From positions 8,644,001 through 8,708,000 of the forward strand of contig JAEOAD010000982.1 in assembly GCA_036365145.1 (NCBI GenBank): a stretch of 64,000 bases of DNA, written 5' to 3'. The position numbers and the translations under genes were made by a program. Under the pieces are notes generated by a model, which saw only the letters and a program-made list of their open reading frames with translations, made no database searches and had not been told where the DNA came from. Below, piece by piece: positions 21,150 through 32,925 of this stretch (its first letter is position 1; each line of letters begins with the position of its first letter). Source of the stretch: Orientallactaga sibirica. Taxonomy: Eukaryota > Chordata > Mammalia > Rodentia > Dipodidae.

Positions 21150-21815
21150 CATTAATCGGATGGGGCTGCTCTAGCAAAATATGACAAACTTGGGAGCTTA
21201 CAACAGAAATTTCATTTCAATTCTGGAGGTCAGAAAACAAGGGGCTGGCACTCCTGGAGTGAAAAATCCCCTTGTCCCTGGCAACTCCTTCCTCTTAGCC
21301 CCACACATTCTTTGGCTGCTGGCAATCTAATCCCAACTTTGTTCTTAATTCTGCCTCTGTTGTTATGGGGCTATCTTTTCTTTTTTGGTGAAAATTATTT
21401 GAATTTTTTACAATTTTATGTATGTATGTCATATACTTTGATAATATTCACATCCATTACTTTTTCTTTTTAAATTTTTTTTGTTGATTTTTTATTTATT
21501 TATTTGAGATTGACAGAGAGAGAAAGAGGCAGATAGATATATAGTCAGAGAATGGGCGCACCATGGCCTCCAGCCATTGCAAACAAACTCCAGATGCATG
21601 CGCCACCATGTGCATCTGGCTTACGTGGGTCCTGGGGAATCGAGCCTCTAAGCCAGGTCCTTAGTGTTCACAGGCAAGCGCTTCACCACTAAGCCATCTC
21701 TCCAGGCCCGTCCATTACTTTTTCTTAATGTCCAGGCTTGCTTTTTATAAGGGAACCAATCAGTTTGGACTACAAGCTCCACCCTACTTTTGGACACAAT
21801 TCAACCCATCACACT
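21150..21815. mobile_element. old interspersed repeat split by a SINE
   Basis: GGGGCTGCTCTAGCAAAATATGACAAAC..., TTCAATTCTGGAGGTCAGAA, then after the SINE ...CTTTTTATAAGGGAACCAATCAG and ACAATTCAACCCATCAC. The pattern (GCTGCT.TA.CAAAATA..., TTCTGGAGG, TTATAAGG) is shared with 44.8-45.2 kb and with an old mammalian repeat whose name I cannot assign. Confidence 0.55.
21471..21710 (-). mobile_element. tSINE-I copy
   Basis: Target duplication TCCATTACTTTTTCTT at 21453-21468 and from 21711. Tail on the left, head AAGCCATCTCTCCAGGCCC on the right. About 13 extra bases lie in the tRNA-derived part (GCCTCTAAGCCAGGTCC). Confidence 0.92.
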
Positions 21816-21869
21816 GAAAAGAAGCATTTTTCCCCTAGTGGAGATACACTGCTCTTCTTATTTTGTTCG

Positions 21870-22018
21870 TTTGATTTTTTTTATTACTATAATTTATTTT
21901 TTATTTATATTATTCTGATTTTACATTCATAATGGTGACTCCATTATCCTCCTCCCTGTCCTCCCTCTTCCAAAGGGACTCTCATCAATGGGGAATGTGG
22001 GTCATGCGTTGTGGGATT
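21870..22018 (-). mobile_element. L1 3' tip
   Basis: T-rich start, CATAATGGTGACTCCATTATCC, CTCATCAATGGGGAATGTGG and GTCATGCGTTGTGGGA, matching the tip of the L1 at 18.3 kb. Confidence 0.68.
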
Positions 22019-22021
22019 TTT

Positions 22022-22110
22022 TTTTTTTATATGGAGTTTCACATAGTCCAAGATGGCCTTGAACTTAATATATAACTGAGGCTGTTCTTGAACTTCTGAA
22101 CCTTTTGAGT
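22022..22110 (-). mobile_element. degenerate B1 fragment
   Basis: T-run then GGAGTTTCACATAGTCCAAG and GGCCTTGAACTTAATATA, the 3' part of a minus-strand B1. Confidence 0.55.
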
Positions 22111-22115
22111 GTTTG

Positions 22116-22117
<2 letters not shown>

Positions 22118-22155
<38 letters not shown>
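22118..22155. repeat. (TG)n microsatellite
   Basis: Uninterrupted TG run of about 36 bases forming the tail of the following B4. Confidence 0.95.
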
Positions 22156-22420
22156 ATGATTGAGTATGGGCATATGTATTGCATGACGAGGGTGGAGTTT
22201 GGGCATATGTATTGCATGACGAGGGTGGAGTTCAGAGGATAACTTCAGTTGTTAGTCTTGATCTTACGCCTTGTTTGAGACAGGATCTCCTGTTCTTTAC
22301 CACTGCACTTGCCAGACTCGCTGGCCTGTGAGCTCCTGGGAAATTCGCCTGTCTCTGCCTCCCTCCCTGCATTAGGATGCCTTAGGATTACAAATGTCCA
22401 CCACTGTGTCTGGCTTTTTT

Positions 22421-23050
22421 TTTTTTGGAGAAAGACACAGAGAGAGACAGAGAGAGAGGGAGAGGAAAACAGGCAGAGATGGGCGTGCCAGCAGCCAATC
22501 AGCTGCTTGCGAACGAAATCCAGATGCGTGCACCCCCTTGTGGTCAAGTGCAGCATTGCGTCCTTGCGTCACTGCATCTGGCTAAACGTGGGACCTGGAG
22601 ATTGGAACCGGCGTTCTTAGGCTTAGGAGGTGTGGGGTACACCTTCCTGGGGAGTTGGCTGCCCTGCTTGATTGACATGACCAAGGATTATTTGCATAAG
22701 AACATCCTGCTTCCACTCCCATTTCCTGGCCTAACTGCAAGTTCCGTTTGCCCCAGGTAGCTCTTTCTAACAGTAAACAATAGGATACAAACAACAGGAT
22801 AGGAGGATGTAAACAACAGGATGTGAGAACATGACCTTCTAACCCTGGTACATTTCCACAGTGCTGTAAGACTAGATATATAGCCCTCTGCCTTCAATAA
22901 GGGGCATTCAATAAATGGCATTCTTGAAGCACGAATGACCCAGTGAACGTCTCTTCAATCCTCGGCACCTCGCCCAGCTCGGAGTCTTGGTGGTAGCGCG
23001 GGCGCTACAAGGAGGCAGGCGCCTTAACTGCTAAGCCATCTCTCCAGCCC
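22421..23050 (-). mobile_element. tSINE-II hosting an ERVK-like LTR
   Basis: SINE parts are 22421-22630 and 23010-23050. The host sequence GTGTCTGGCTTTT is duplicated at both outer ends. The LTR entered the tRNA-derived half, which should remove pol III promoter integrity. CTCF-like motif at 22528-22546, with CAC for CGC in the core. Confidence 0.9.
22631..23009 (+). mobile_element. solo ERVK-like LTR
   Basis: Starts TGTGGGGTACACCTTCC and ends GCGGGCGCTACA (379 bp), with GATATATAGCCC as TATA-like box and CATTCAATAAATGGC as polyadenylation signal. The flanking 6-bp duplication AGGAGG (22625-22630, 23010-23015) fits class II. The 3' end holds a 7-bp inverted repeat, GTAGCGC/GCGCTAC. Confidence 0.88.
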
Positions 23051-23145
23051 GCGTGTCTGGCTTTTATATGAGCTCTGAGGTTCTGAACTCAGGTGCTCAT
23101 GCTTGTGTGGCAAGTGCTTTATCCACTGAGCCATCTTCCCAGCCC

Positions 23146-23737
23146 TCAGATACTCCACTCTAAAGACATGCTCCACCTCTCAGTGTATGTGGTAGCTAGG
23201 CCAGGAACTTATTTCCAAGTTCAAGGGAGAATGGTACCCAGGTTTATGTATGAGCTTTAGGGTAGAAAGGGTAGAATATAGGCCAACACAGATCTATATT
23301 ATAATTCTTAAATTGAACCTTTGTTGAACTTGCTATAGCCACAAGTGCAAGGGTACTTGGGACAGCTTCTGAGTTTGGGAATCTTAACTTTAAATTCCCT
23401 GGCACCTGGAGATTTAACAAGACCCCAAATGTTATTTTAGCTGTGTCACTTGTGATTTAATGCAGTTTATGCGTGACATGGATCGCTGACCAGCAGGAAG
23501 ATTAAGAGAGGGCTTTGGGGCTTCCCTAATTTATATCTGCTGTTGGTTGTCTCTACCCCAGTCCCTTGGCTCAAAGAGCAGAATCATCCAAGTTACTTTG
23601 CTACCATTTCTTTAGAGCCCATCATCTCTTGCCTTTCCTCTCTTGGCTTGGTGGAACACCCCTGTGAATATTCTGAGCTGTTCCCTTACCTGTAGAGCTC
23701 CTTCATTGAATCATGGGGAAAGTGGCATTTGGCCATT
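23146..23737. other. single-copy sequence
   Basis: No feature recognised. Confidence 0.4.
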
Positions 23738-23890
23738 AAAGCTAGCGTGGTGGTGCACACCTTTAATCCCAGCAATCAGGAGGCAGAGGTATGAGGATCA
23801 CTATGAGTTTGAGGCCAGCCTGGGACTACAGAGTGAGTTCCAGGTCAGCCCTGGCTAGAGGGAGACCCTACCACAAACAAACAAACAAAT
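23738..23890 (+). mobile_element. B1 SINE
   Basis: CTAGCGTGGTGGTGCACACC, CTTTAATCCCAGCAATCAGG, ending in an (ACAA)n tail. Confidence 0.9.
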
Positions 23891-24744
23891 AAGCTAGAGA
23901 GCTCTCTGGTGTTGCAAGGGTTGATAAGGAAGACTTCTTTGTCAGAATCCACTCTTGATTTCAGTAGTCCTGGCAATCTTCCTCTGACTTTCTTTGATCT
24001 CCAGTCTAATTTTGCCCTGGGGACAGGAGAGGAAAGAGGTGGGAGTTTTGATCTATGATTTGGAGATAAAAATGGGATGTTCTTTGACTTCTGGAAGGTT
24101 TCCTTCCAGTGAATGCCTTCTTACCATTTTACAACAAAGAAGGGAGAATGCCCTGGGCTAAACAAACTCTAGATCCATTTCAGTGCCTTTGAGAAAACAG
24201 CAGTATATTTTCTTTCAGTGAGTTCTTATTAGCCTTTAAGACCCTCGGTATGCTTTCTTTCACTGTCTCCCATGGAATCTTCTTTAGAACAGCTAAGCTG
24301 GAACTCAAAATCCATCTGGAAGGCCTGCCCCTTATCTAAGAAGGTGAGGCCATTATTAGCCAATAGTCGATCAGAGAAAGATATACAAGCTCAAAGGCCA
24401 ACAGTCTGGAATTTCACTGTGTAATACAATTGACTTCTGTACAAACTCTCACTTGACCATTTTCATAAAGGGCAACTAAGGTTGTTGTTGGGTTTTGTTT
24501 TTTTTTTTTTCCCCTCACAGATCTTATGCCCAGGAGCCACCATAACAAGAACACCATCTTTGTTCATGTGGCATTCAACTTCCTGATGGCATGATCTGAC
24601 TGAGCACACCGAGTCCCTGGGGAAAGGCCAGGAGAGTTTTTCATGGTAAATTCCTTGAGATTTAGAAATTCAAGCAGGTGGTGAGAGGCAGGGTGTGAGA
24701 TGCTGTGCCCGCTCTGATTTTTAATTTATGAGTCTCACAAACTC
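23891..24744. other. single-copy sequence
   Basis: Contains a T-run near 24499-24511 followed by CCCCTCACAG. No exon could be supported. Confidence 0.4.
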
Positions 24745-24749
24745 TTACG

Positions 24750-24945
24750 GCACTCATGCAGCAACACTGTTTTGTAAAATTTGTAAGTATTAATTCAGTT
24801 AATCTGCATAACAATGTGAGCAGGCAGTTACTATTAATATCCCCATTTTGTTAAGGACGATACCAAGAAACAGTGAGTAATACAGCTTAGTAACTGTCAG
24901 GGTAGATTGTGAACCCAGGTTTCTGTTTCCATAATCCATCCCTTC
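24750..24945 (-). mobile_element. MIR
   Basis: Minus-strand MIR order: CTGCATAACAATGTGAGCAGG, TTACTATTAATATCCCCATTTTG, AAGAAACAGTGAG, TTGTGAACCCAGG (pieces of the core region and tRNA-like end). Confidence 0.75.
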
Positions 24946-26407
24946 AGACACCATAGTAATGGGGAATTGGTGAGACTTCAATTATTACAGGACTTCAACA
25001 TTCCATGAATAGACAGATTAAGTCCATGTAACCATGACAACTATCCTAGGGCTTCAAGATCTGTCCAGATAATTCACCCAAACAGAATTAATACCTGTCT
25101 TGAGTTTCTGGAGTATTCTTGCTTGCTAGCATAAAATTAATTTGCCTGTTTAGGAAATATTCAAAGCATTGGATTTTGAAATGTCATCAACTTCCCATTA
25201 CTCCAGTGACTGTAAAATGAAAATATTTTGGGAGAGCAATTTCCTCTCTTCCCAACTTCCTAAATAGAGGTTAACATGTTAATAAATGGTCTTGTAGGAA
25301 GTGGCTAGGGTGCTTGGACACTTGAAAGAAACAAGAGTTTTAATTCTGACGATCCATCTCCTCAGTGGATATGCAGCTTATGGAACTATTGCTATTTAAA
25401 GGGGCACGGAATGCCTCTCTGCCCAAAGATGTGAAAAACGAAGAGTTAAAAAGTTTTTTTTTTTTTTTTTTTTTGAGGATCTTGTTCATATATTTTCTTT
25501 GGTTCTTCTAAATACAGAAAAGTTTGGAAAAAAGGTAGTTGCCGTCACTTGCCTTAGTCTTACTGCTTTCCCTTTTTCTAGAATTGAGAGAATAACAATA
25601 TCTAGTTCCTAGACCCCTAGAATTACATACACCAGGAGCTAGCTACAGCTGTGAACTTCTGCTTTTCCCACCATGATGCAGCTTCTAGAAGATGTGCAGC
25701 ATGTAGCCATGAAAATGCCAGTTTCAAGGACTGTGTCACTGTATTATGTTCTGTGACAGCATGATCCATCGGTTGCTCTTTGGAAGACAATATAGTAAGA
25801 AGAATTGGTCCCTGCTGGTGCTTAAAAATGCTGAAAGGAGAGTGTTAATTTATTACTAATATACACTGCTAAAAATAGAAAGAAAAATGTCTTTTGTTTC
25901 CACTTTGCTTTGGTGCAAGAAGGGAGTGGGGGTTGGGCTAGTGGCCATGATTAAAGGGTCACCTTTTGGTGACAACTTAAACCCTTCTACTACTGACAGA
26001 GGGGTAGAGGAAAGAAACCCTTTGTTCTGAGCCCATGGGGAAGCTTCCTAAAAGAGCCGTTCTCTGCAGAGGCCAGACCTCCGTTACCACACTAGTGTTA
26101 GAGACATTTATTTCCAGGTCTCAGACTTCCTGGACTTGTATTTGCATTTTCTGCCTATCCACTTGATGCAGCACTAATGGCCTCCGGAAGCCTTCTGGGC
26201 TGTATCAGGTTTGCTGGCGACAGGCAGAGAGGAAACAGGCTCAGGATCCCTGAGACTTTCCTTCAGAGGCCTAGAAACGCAGAGAAAAATGGTCCTTCAG
26301 AAAGGCTTCAAATAAACAGCTTTTGGATTGAACACTTGTAGACTCACAGTGGGCCAGCATGAACCATACTGAAGGGAAGTACAAGCTTCTGTGAGCTTCA
26401 GCAAGTT
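24946..26407. other. single-copy, repeat-poor stretch
   Basis: About 1.46 kb with no recognised repeat except a T-run at about 25455-25474. No coding frame of interest. Confidence 0.4.
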
Positions 26408-26500
26408 GATGGTCTTGCTATGTAGCCCAGACTGCCTTGAACTCTCTATTCTCTTACCTCAGTCTCCCCAGGGCTAGGGTTACAGGCGTGCATATGCAAG
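26408..26500 (-). mobile_element. B1-type fragment
   Basis: GTCTTGCTATGTAGCCCAG, CTCAGTCTCCCCAGGGCTAGG, GTTACAGGCGTGCAT. Confidence 0.7.
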
Positions 26501-27470
26501 TTCATACTTAGGTATTTTGCATAATTGTTTATGGGTGTTAAAATCCCGAGAAATGAGCAACCCAAAGAGGAGCCTCAGATCTTCAGGACTTACTGTGCGC
26601 TAAGACTGTTTTATGTAGTTTGGACTCATGGGTCAGTTGCTAATTGGTGCTTTCCCTACCTGATAGTGCCAACTTCTAAGTGTCCCTCACTTTGACGATG
26701 GCAGTAGGCACCCTGGGAATTAGGAATGGCTGCAGTTGGAATTAAGCTCCAATGATTAATTAATTTAATTAACATATTTTGGATTTCTGCTGTCTTTGAT
26801 ATAATCCACTTTTGTAAAAACTCATATGAATTAAGGTAAATATTTCTGAGGAAATGGCCTAAAATTGCCTCCCTGGCCAACTTGGAGGAAGCGGAAATGA
26901 CAGTAGCCTGGATTTAAACGACATTACTACTCTTTGGGGAATTTCTAAAATATATGATTTCTTTTCCCAGACAAAAAATTAAAACGCATTTTTCTTCATC
27001 TGGTTCTCTTACTGTTCTCTCCCTTCTTCTTAGTCTCATCCCTTCTAATTGATCCGAGGCTGTTGGAAAAGGACTAGCCCCATCCATAGCTGGAACAAAG
27101 GGCCTCATGAGAGGAAGGCACAGTGCATTCCTTGGCAGTACACATCCTTTCCTCTAACCAGCCAGGCTGCCTTGCTTTCCACTGAGCCATGTTTTGTGAT
27201 CTCTCTGTGGCTCAAACAGGAAGGTCACCCATTTAGCTTTCAGTGCTGTGAAGAGAAATGAGTCAGGATGTCCCTGAGAGGGCGCTGGCTCTTGGCTCTT
27301 CATCATTTGGGGTGTCTCTTCACTGGCCCAGCTTCCTATAAAATAAAAGTGTCACTATTAGCTTGGGGCTGAGGAAGAATGTTGTGTGTTCTGTTCTTTT
27401 CAGAAGAAAAGAGGTGAGGGTGTGATATGGCCTTAGGGAGAAAGACCATGCAACCACAAAGTAAAAGTAA
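26501..27470. other. single-copy sequence
   Basis: No feature recognised. Confidence 0.4.
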
Positions 27471-27471
27471 G

Positions 27472-27745
27472 AGCTGGGCAGATGGATCAGTGGTTAAAGG
27501 TGCTTGTTTTAAAAGCCTGCCAACTGGAACTCAGATTCCCAGGACCCGTGTAAAGCCAGACACAAAGTGGTGTACATATCTGTAATTCCAGCATGGCAAC
27601 AGCAGTGGGAGATGGAGTCAGAAGGGTCCCAAAGCTTATGGACCAGCTAGTCTGATCTTCCAAGTGGTAAAAACAGTAAGAGACCCTTTGTCTCAAACAA
27701 GGTAGAAGGAAAGGATCAACACTCTACATGCAAGCTGTGACACCA

Positions 27746-27784
<39 letters not shown>

Positions 27785-27790
27785 TGAAAA
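27472..27790 (+). mobile_element. B4/B2-type SINE with (CA)n tail
   Basis: Head AGCTGGGCAGATGGATCAGTGG, then TCTGTAATTCCAGCATGGC, GAGACCCTTTGTCTCAAAC and a (CA)n microsatellite at about 27746-27782. Confidence 0.72.
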
Positions 27791-28191
27791 AAAAAAGTAA
27801 AAATAAGAATGGAATGATGACCGCAAGTAGAGCTGTTATTTTTTTATCTGTGCTGTGTAATCAAGAAGCGCAGGGAAAACCTTCGTCCTCTAGTAATAAA
27901 AATGTGATGGTCAGTCAATGTGGTGGACGTATATGCTGCATTATACTCAAGAGGAAGCCTGGTGGATCACTGAATCTGAAATTGTATCCAGGCTAAAGTT
28001 GCCCAGCTGTATGAACCTATTTTCCTTGTCTTCTTGTCTGCGTTCCTTCTCAGAGAATTAACAGGACCCAGATCTACTGGCAATTCAGGTGTTACATTAA
28101 TAAAAAAAAATCCAGTTGAAATGAAAAAGCCATCGCAATAGCCAGCAAGTCTTAGAGCTGTGACCTAGGACATTAAAGTTGGTCTTTAAAA
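27791..28191. other. single-copy sequence
   Basis: No feature recognised. It may include a diverged L1 extension on the right. Confidence 0.35.
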
Positions 28192-29895
28192 TTACACACT
28201 CACAGTGGTAAAGAAAAATGAAATTATGAAATTTGCAGGGAAATGGATGGATCTGGAAAGAATTATACTAAGTTAGGTTATCCAGGCCCAGAAAGCCAAA
28301 CTCCACATGTTCTCTCTCATATGTGAATCCTAGCTACAAATGTTTCGGCTTGTATGTCAGTTGGAGTGAAAGTCAGTACAGAGGCCAGTAGGGAGGGGAG
28401 GGGAGGGCTTAAGGGGATGGTACTTTATTATTTTATTTATTTTTGGAGAGAGACACACACACACAGAGAGAGAGAGAGAGACAGACAGACAGAGAGGGAG
28501 AGGGAGACAGATAGAGATGGGCGCGCCAGCAGTCTCTCAGCTGCTGAACGAACGAAATCCAGATGCGTGTGCCCCCTTGTGGGCAAGTGCAGCATTGCGC
28601 CCTTGCGTCACTTTGCATCTGGCTAAACGTGGGACCTGGAGATTGGAACCGCTGGAGCTTGGAACCAGCGTTCTTAGGCTTAGCAGGCAGGCGCCTTAAC
28701 CACTAAGCCATCTCTCCAGCCCTGGGGATGGTATTTTAAACAGATGAACAGATTACTGGAGGTGCAATTGCCTAAGCAAGGTCAAAAGAAGGGTGAGAGG
28801 AGGGTTAATCAAAATTTAGGATGTTATGAATAAGCCACAAGGAAACCTACTTCCTTGGAATAGTGGCACACCCAGAAGCCATACATGGTTACTAGAAAAA
28901 TGTCAGTGCAAGGGATGGGATACCTTCCAGTGAGTTGTTTGGCAGGGTGGTCCCTGATACCCACCAAACATTACAGGCTATTGCCATGGCTCTTGGTTTC
29001 CCACCAGGAATAGATGGTGAGACTGTATTGCTGAAGACGCCACATGCTTGGGCTGCAGGTCACTGAGAATTCCTGCTGGAGCTGAGCTGCAAACCTTCTC
29101 CCTGTGGACCAGCTGACAGAAAGCTGGAAAAAGCTATGCTACATGCAGTTCAATGGGAGAGAGAGAAATCACCAGTGGAGATTTGGCCAGGCCAAAGGAG
29201 CCAACAGGTGCAATAGTGGCATGTCTGTTATGGGGGAAGCCAACCACTCTATACTTGGAGTGGAGACCCTCTCCATGGGAGGGAATGCATGTCTGGTACT
29301 GAAAACCTAGTCAAAAGCCTATGGCTGGGGAGGTCATGAGCCCTAGGGGAATAACACATGTTGTTGTTTGGCTAAATGCATATATTATGCCCACCAAATT
29401 GCCCTGTAAGCACTTTTCTTAGTGGTTATACCCATATATTAATGCTACTCTCACTTTTGGTTAGAGAAGCTAACCAGATGGTGGTGGTCACTGGGGTGAC
29501 TTCAAAGTCACCATAGTGCTGAGAAGAAGTGACAGTGTGAGTGAGTGCTCAGCACTGAGACATCTCTATCACAACCTCCAAGGCTCAGGGTCCATTGCGG
29601 AAGAGGTGGAAGAAAGAATGTAAGCGCCAAAGGAAGGATAGCACTGATTACAATGCACTCTTCCAGACACAAAATGGCCTGAATATTTATGCCCTCATAG
29701 TGTCTGTACTATCTATACAAGACCCTCATAATAGGAAAATATCACAGCATCAATATAAAGGTAGACTAATTGAAAGGAAGAGGGGATATGATGGAAAGTG
29801 GATTTGTGGATGGAAAGTGGGGGTGGGGAGGGAATTATTATGGCTTATTGTCTATGATTATCGAAGCTGTCAATAAAAAAGTTCAAAAAATATGC
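28192..29895 (+). mobile_element. L1 3' end, about 1.4 kb, split by a tSINE-II
   Basis: Plus-strand L1 3' region: GGAAATGGATGGATCTGGAAAG and CATGTTCTCTCTCATATGTG before the SINE. After it come CCTAGTCAAAAGCCTATGGC, CCACCAAATTGCCCTGTAAG and a tail TCAATAAAAAAGTTC. It is the sense counterpart of the minus-strand copies elsewhere. Coding regions are truncated away. Confidence 0.85.
28428..28723 (-). mobile_element. tSINE-II copy
   Basis: 15-bp target duplication GGGGATGGTACTTTA / GGGGATGGTATTTTA (28413-28427 and 28724-28738), one mismatch, inside the L1 3' UTR. Its tRNA half has a partial internal duplication (GATTGGAACC then GCTTGGAACC). CTCF-like motif at 28567-28585. Confidence 0.95.
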
Positions 29896-29924
29896 ATGCC
29901 TAAACACACACATCTTTTAATTTT

Positions 29925-30142
29925 TTTAAATTTTTAAAGAATTTTAAAATTTTTACTTACTTATTTGAGAGATAGAGAGGGAGAGAGTGAGAATGGGCAT
30001 TCCAGGGCCTTCAGCTGCTGTGAACGGACTCCAGACACATGTGCCACTTTGTGCATCTGATTTACGTGGGTCCTGGGGAATCAAACCTGCGTCCTTTGGC
30101 TTTGCAGGGAAGCACATTAACCACTAATCCATCTCTCCAGCC
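29925..30142 (-). mobile_element. tSINE-I copy
   Basis: Flanked by CACACATCTTTTAA on the left and GCACATATCTTTTAA on the right. Head CTAATCCATCTCTCCAGCCC at the right end. It sits directly behind the L1 tail. Confidence 0.9.
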
Positions 30143-30374
30143 CATGCACATATCTTTTAAAATTAGAGTTTGATACCTGAGTCCATGTAATCCTTATGGA
30201 TCAAATCTATTAAACTGTGTTTAACATAAGTATCATTCAATGTGCCACTCCCCCTTCTGTCCTTACTTTTGAAACAACAATGTCTATTTAGAAATAGTTT
30301 ATTTTATACAGTTATAACTAGCTACTATGTCTGTGCCTCTTATGCTTGTGGATACTCATAGCATTAAGAAAGAA

Positions 30375-30847
30375 ATTGTGTGTGTGTGTGTGTGCATGTA
30401 TGCATGCATGTATGTGAAGGTCAGAGGGCAATCTCAGATGTTATCCTCAGGAATGTTGTCTGCATTTTTTTAATTTTTTGAGAGAGACCGAGAGAGACAG
30501 AGACAGAGGCAGAGAGGAAGAAGAAAAGAGAGAATGGGTGCGCCAGTGGCCTCTCAGCTGCTGTGAACAAACTCCAGATGCGTGCGCCCCCTTGTGGGCA
30601 AGCGCAGCATTGTGTGCTTGCGTCACTTTTGCGTCCGGCTAAACATGGGACCTGGAGATCGAACAAGCGTTCTTAGGCTTGGCCGGCAGGCGCCTTAACC
30701 ACTAAGCCAGGGTCTTTCATTGGTCTGGCCCTTGCCTAATTAGGCTAGACTGGGTTGACTTTTTTAACTGTGGTTCTGAGGATTGAACTCAGATACTCAT
30801 GTTTGCACAGTAAGCACTTTACTGACTTAGCTATCCACTCAGCCCCT
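30375..30847 (-). mobile_element. B4 SINE hosting a tSINE-II
   Basis: TG-rich tail at 30378-30400, AGGTCAGAGGGCAATCTCAG. After the insertion come TTTCATTGGTCTGGCCCTTGC and a head ending TAGCTATCCACTCAGCCCC. Confidence 0.8.
30465..30708 (-). mobile_element. tSINE-II copy, head-truncated
   Basis: GA-rich start and full GC-rich insert, but the right end stops at CTTAACCACTAAGCC, losing the last dozen bases of the usual head. The CTCF-like motif at 30582-30600 is well preserved. Confidence 0.9.
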
Positions 30848-30870
30848 AAGAAAGGCATTCTTTTAAAAAA

Positions 30871-31262
30871 AAAGGTGTACAGTATGAGTGGTGTGTGTGT
30901 ATGTGTGTATGTAGTGTGTATACCTACGTGTGTGTGTGCAGATGCATGTGCCCCAGGCATATGCCCACTGAGGCCAGAGGAGATCACCATATATTCTCCT
31001 CTTCCATTGTTCTGCTTTTACTTTTCTTGAAGAGTCTCTCTCTGAACCTGGAGCTGCTGGTTTTGGTCAGGCTGGCTGAGCAGTGAGCTGCAGCAATTCT
31101 CCAGTCTCTACCCCCAACATGATTAACAGGGGTTACGGGTGTGCTAGGCTACACCCAGATTATTTATGTGGGTGCTGAAGATCAAATTCAGGTCATTTCA
31201 GATCCTTTCAGGCCCTCATGTTGCCTAGCAAGTACTACCCACTGAGCAATCTCTCTAGTCTC
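30871..31262 (-). mobile_element. B4 SINE
   Basis: TG-rich tail, CTGAGGCCAGAGGAGATCACC, TATTTATGTGGGTGCTGAAG, head CCACTGAGCAATCTCTCTAG. A second B4 in the same orientation next to the previous one. Confidence 0.82.
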
Positions 31263-31754
31263 AGGAAGGCATTCTTAAAGATTTGCCAAAAGAGAGGAAT
31301 AGTCAAGAGACTTTGAAGTAACTGCATTAAGTGGGTTGATAGAAAATTCTTTGCTTTATTTTCCCACTTTTCTTCTGATGCATATGAGATGTGTGGTTAA
31401 TTATAGTTTCTCTGACGTGTATAACAATGAAAGGAATATAATATTCGAAGCCTCTTGATCTTGGCTCCCTTTAGTAACCATACTTAAGATGTGCACAAAC
31501 AGCATGTAGCAATTATGACCAGGGCTACCTTTGAAATGAACTGGTGGGATTTTTCACCACCAAAACATGACTGTGGGAGAAAATTAGATACTGAGCCCGA
31601 ATACCTGCTGAGAAAGGCTCTGGGTCTCTGGGATGCTGAGTAGGCCAGTGTAGCTTCACCAGGACTTAGATTACTCATCTGTAAATGCAATAGGATCCCA
31701 GTTAGAGAGCTACAAAGTCCTTTAAACAGGAAACTTGTAGGATTTTTGTATTCG
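31263..31754. other. single-copy sequence
   Basis: No feature recognised. Confidence 0.4.
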
Positions 31755-32110
31755 TTACTTTTCTCATTGCTATGAACAAATACCTGACAAGAAGAAACTC
31801 AAGGGAGAAGGGTTTATTTCAACTCACATTTGGCTCCGGAAATCAAATCCCATTGTGATGGAGAATGCGTGGCAGCAGGGCCAGCAAAGCTGCTTGCTTA
31901 TACCTGTGTGTATCAGGAAGCAGAGAGTGGATAATACCTGCACTTAGCTTGTTTCCTCCCTTTTCCCTTTTCATACAGTTTGGACCCCAAGTGCAGGGGA
32001 TGGTACCACACTCAAGGTAGGTCTCACCACGCCCCACTTAACCCTCTTTGAAAATTTCTTCACATATACACCCAAAGGTGTGCCTCACTCATGCCCTAGC
32101 TGCTTCTTAA
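31755..32110. mobile_element. URR1-like hAT element
   Basis: GTTACTTTTCTCATTGCTATG, AATACCTGACAAGAAGAAAC, GGAGAAGGGTTTATTTCAAC, then GGTAGGTCTCACCACGCCCC. Collinear with 58.8-59.2 kb but more diverged on the right. Confidence 0.6.
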
Positions 32111-32674
32111 CCCAATCTAGGCAACAAAGAAAATTCAACACCACTATTTTGAAATAGAAGAACCTTTCCTTTGGCTTTAGTTTTCTTCTGGGGAGATGTA
32201 CCCAAAGGTAAATGTGACAAGCCAGTTGAAGTATTAGGTGGCTACTCTCTGGGCCATAGCTGTGATGTCCGAGAGATGAGCTCATAGGGATTTTAACCTT
32301 TTGTAGCTCATATGTGCCCCTGACAGTCTAATGGAACCTCTGGATTGCTCTTCAGTCACATACTTGTATGCCTACTTCTATTCATTTTAAGTGATATAGC
32401 TGGGATGATGCATTTTCAGAGACATATCATTGGATTTCAGTTAAGAATTGCTATGCTGCACAGTTTGAAACTTCACCCAAGCTCTAGTGGTCCATGGCTT
32501 TACCATGTAGCTGTAGGCTACAAAATAATTTCACTATTTCCTAACTCACTGTACACTTATTTTTTTTTTTTTTTTTGCTTCTAAGATCATCTTAGGCCCT
32601 CAAACACCTCCTCCTTTGCCCATCTCCTTCCTTCTCTATCATGATCCTGAATTATTTCCTAATTAATTTCATCT
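32111..32674. other. single-copy sequence
   Basis: Only a T-run at about 32560-32576. Confidence 0.4.
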
Positions 32675-32925
32675 TATTTAACAAATACCTCTTAGTGTTT
32701 ACTATGCGTGAGACATATACATTTAAATATAAGAGAATTTAATTTTTACACAAATCCTATGAAGTCAGCAGTATTGCCATTTTCATATCACATATGAGAA
32801 AACTGAGGCAGAGAGAGGTTTAATAATTTGCCAAATTGTTCGAGGTAGTGAGGGGTGCAGCTGAATTTTGAGCCCAGCAGTCTGATTCCAACGGCTATGC
32901 TCTTAATCATTATACAAATTCCAAA
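32675..32925 (-). mobile_element. MIR, nearly full length
   Basis: AGTGTTTACTATGCGTGAGAC, ACAAATCCTATGAAGTCAGC, GAGAAAACTGAGGCAGAGAG, GCCAAATTGTTCGAGG, GAGCCCAGCAGTCTGATTCC: the complete minus-strand MIR order including the core. Confidence 0.9.

Larger units (their letters stand above)
22156..23145 (-). mobile_element. B4 SINE hosting a tSINE-II
   Basis: B4 parts lie at 22156-22420 and 23051-23145 (head CTTTATCCACTGAGCCATCTTCCCAGCCC, split for brevity). Its tail side carries an exact 33-bp tandem duplication (22168-22200 and 22201-22233). Confidence 0.8.

Noticed and set aside
24480..24600. Splice acceptor and exon (polypyrimidine tract then CACAG)
   Set aside because: No open frame with coding character follows, no donor could be supported, and T-runs are common here.
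28354..28626. Protein rich in R/E (RERERER-type frames) at several loci
   Set aside because: These frames are translations of the (GA)n part of SINEs.
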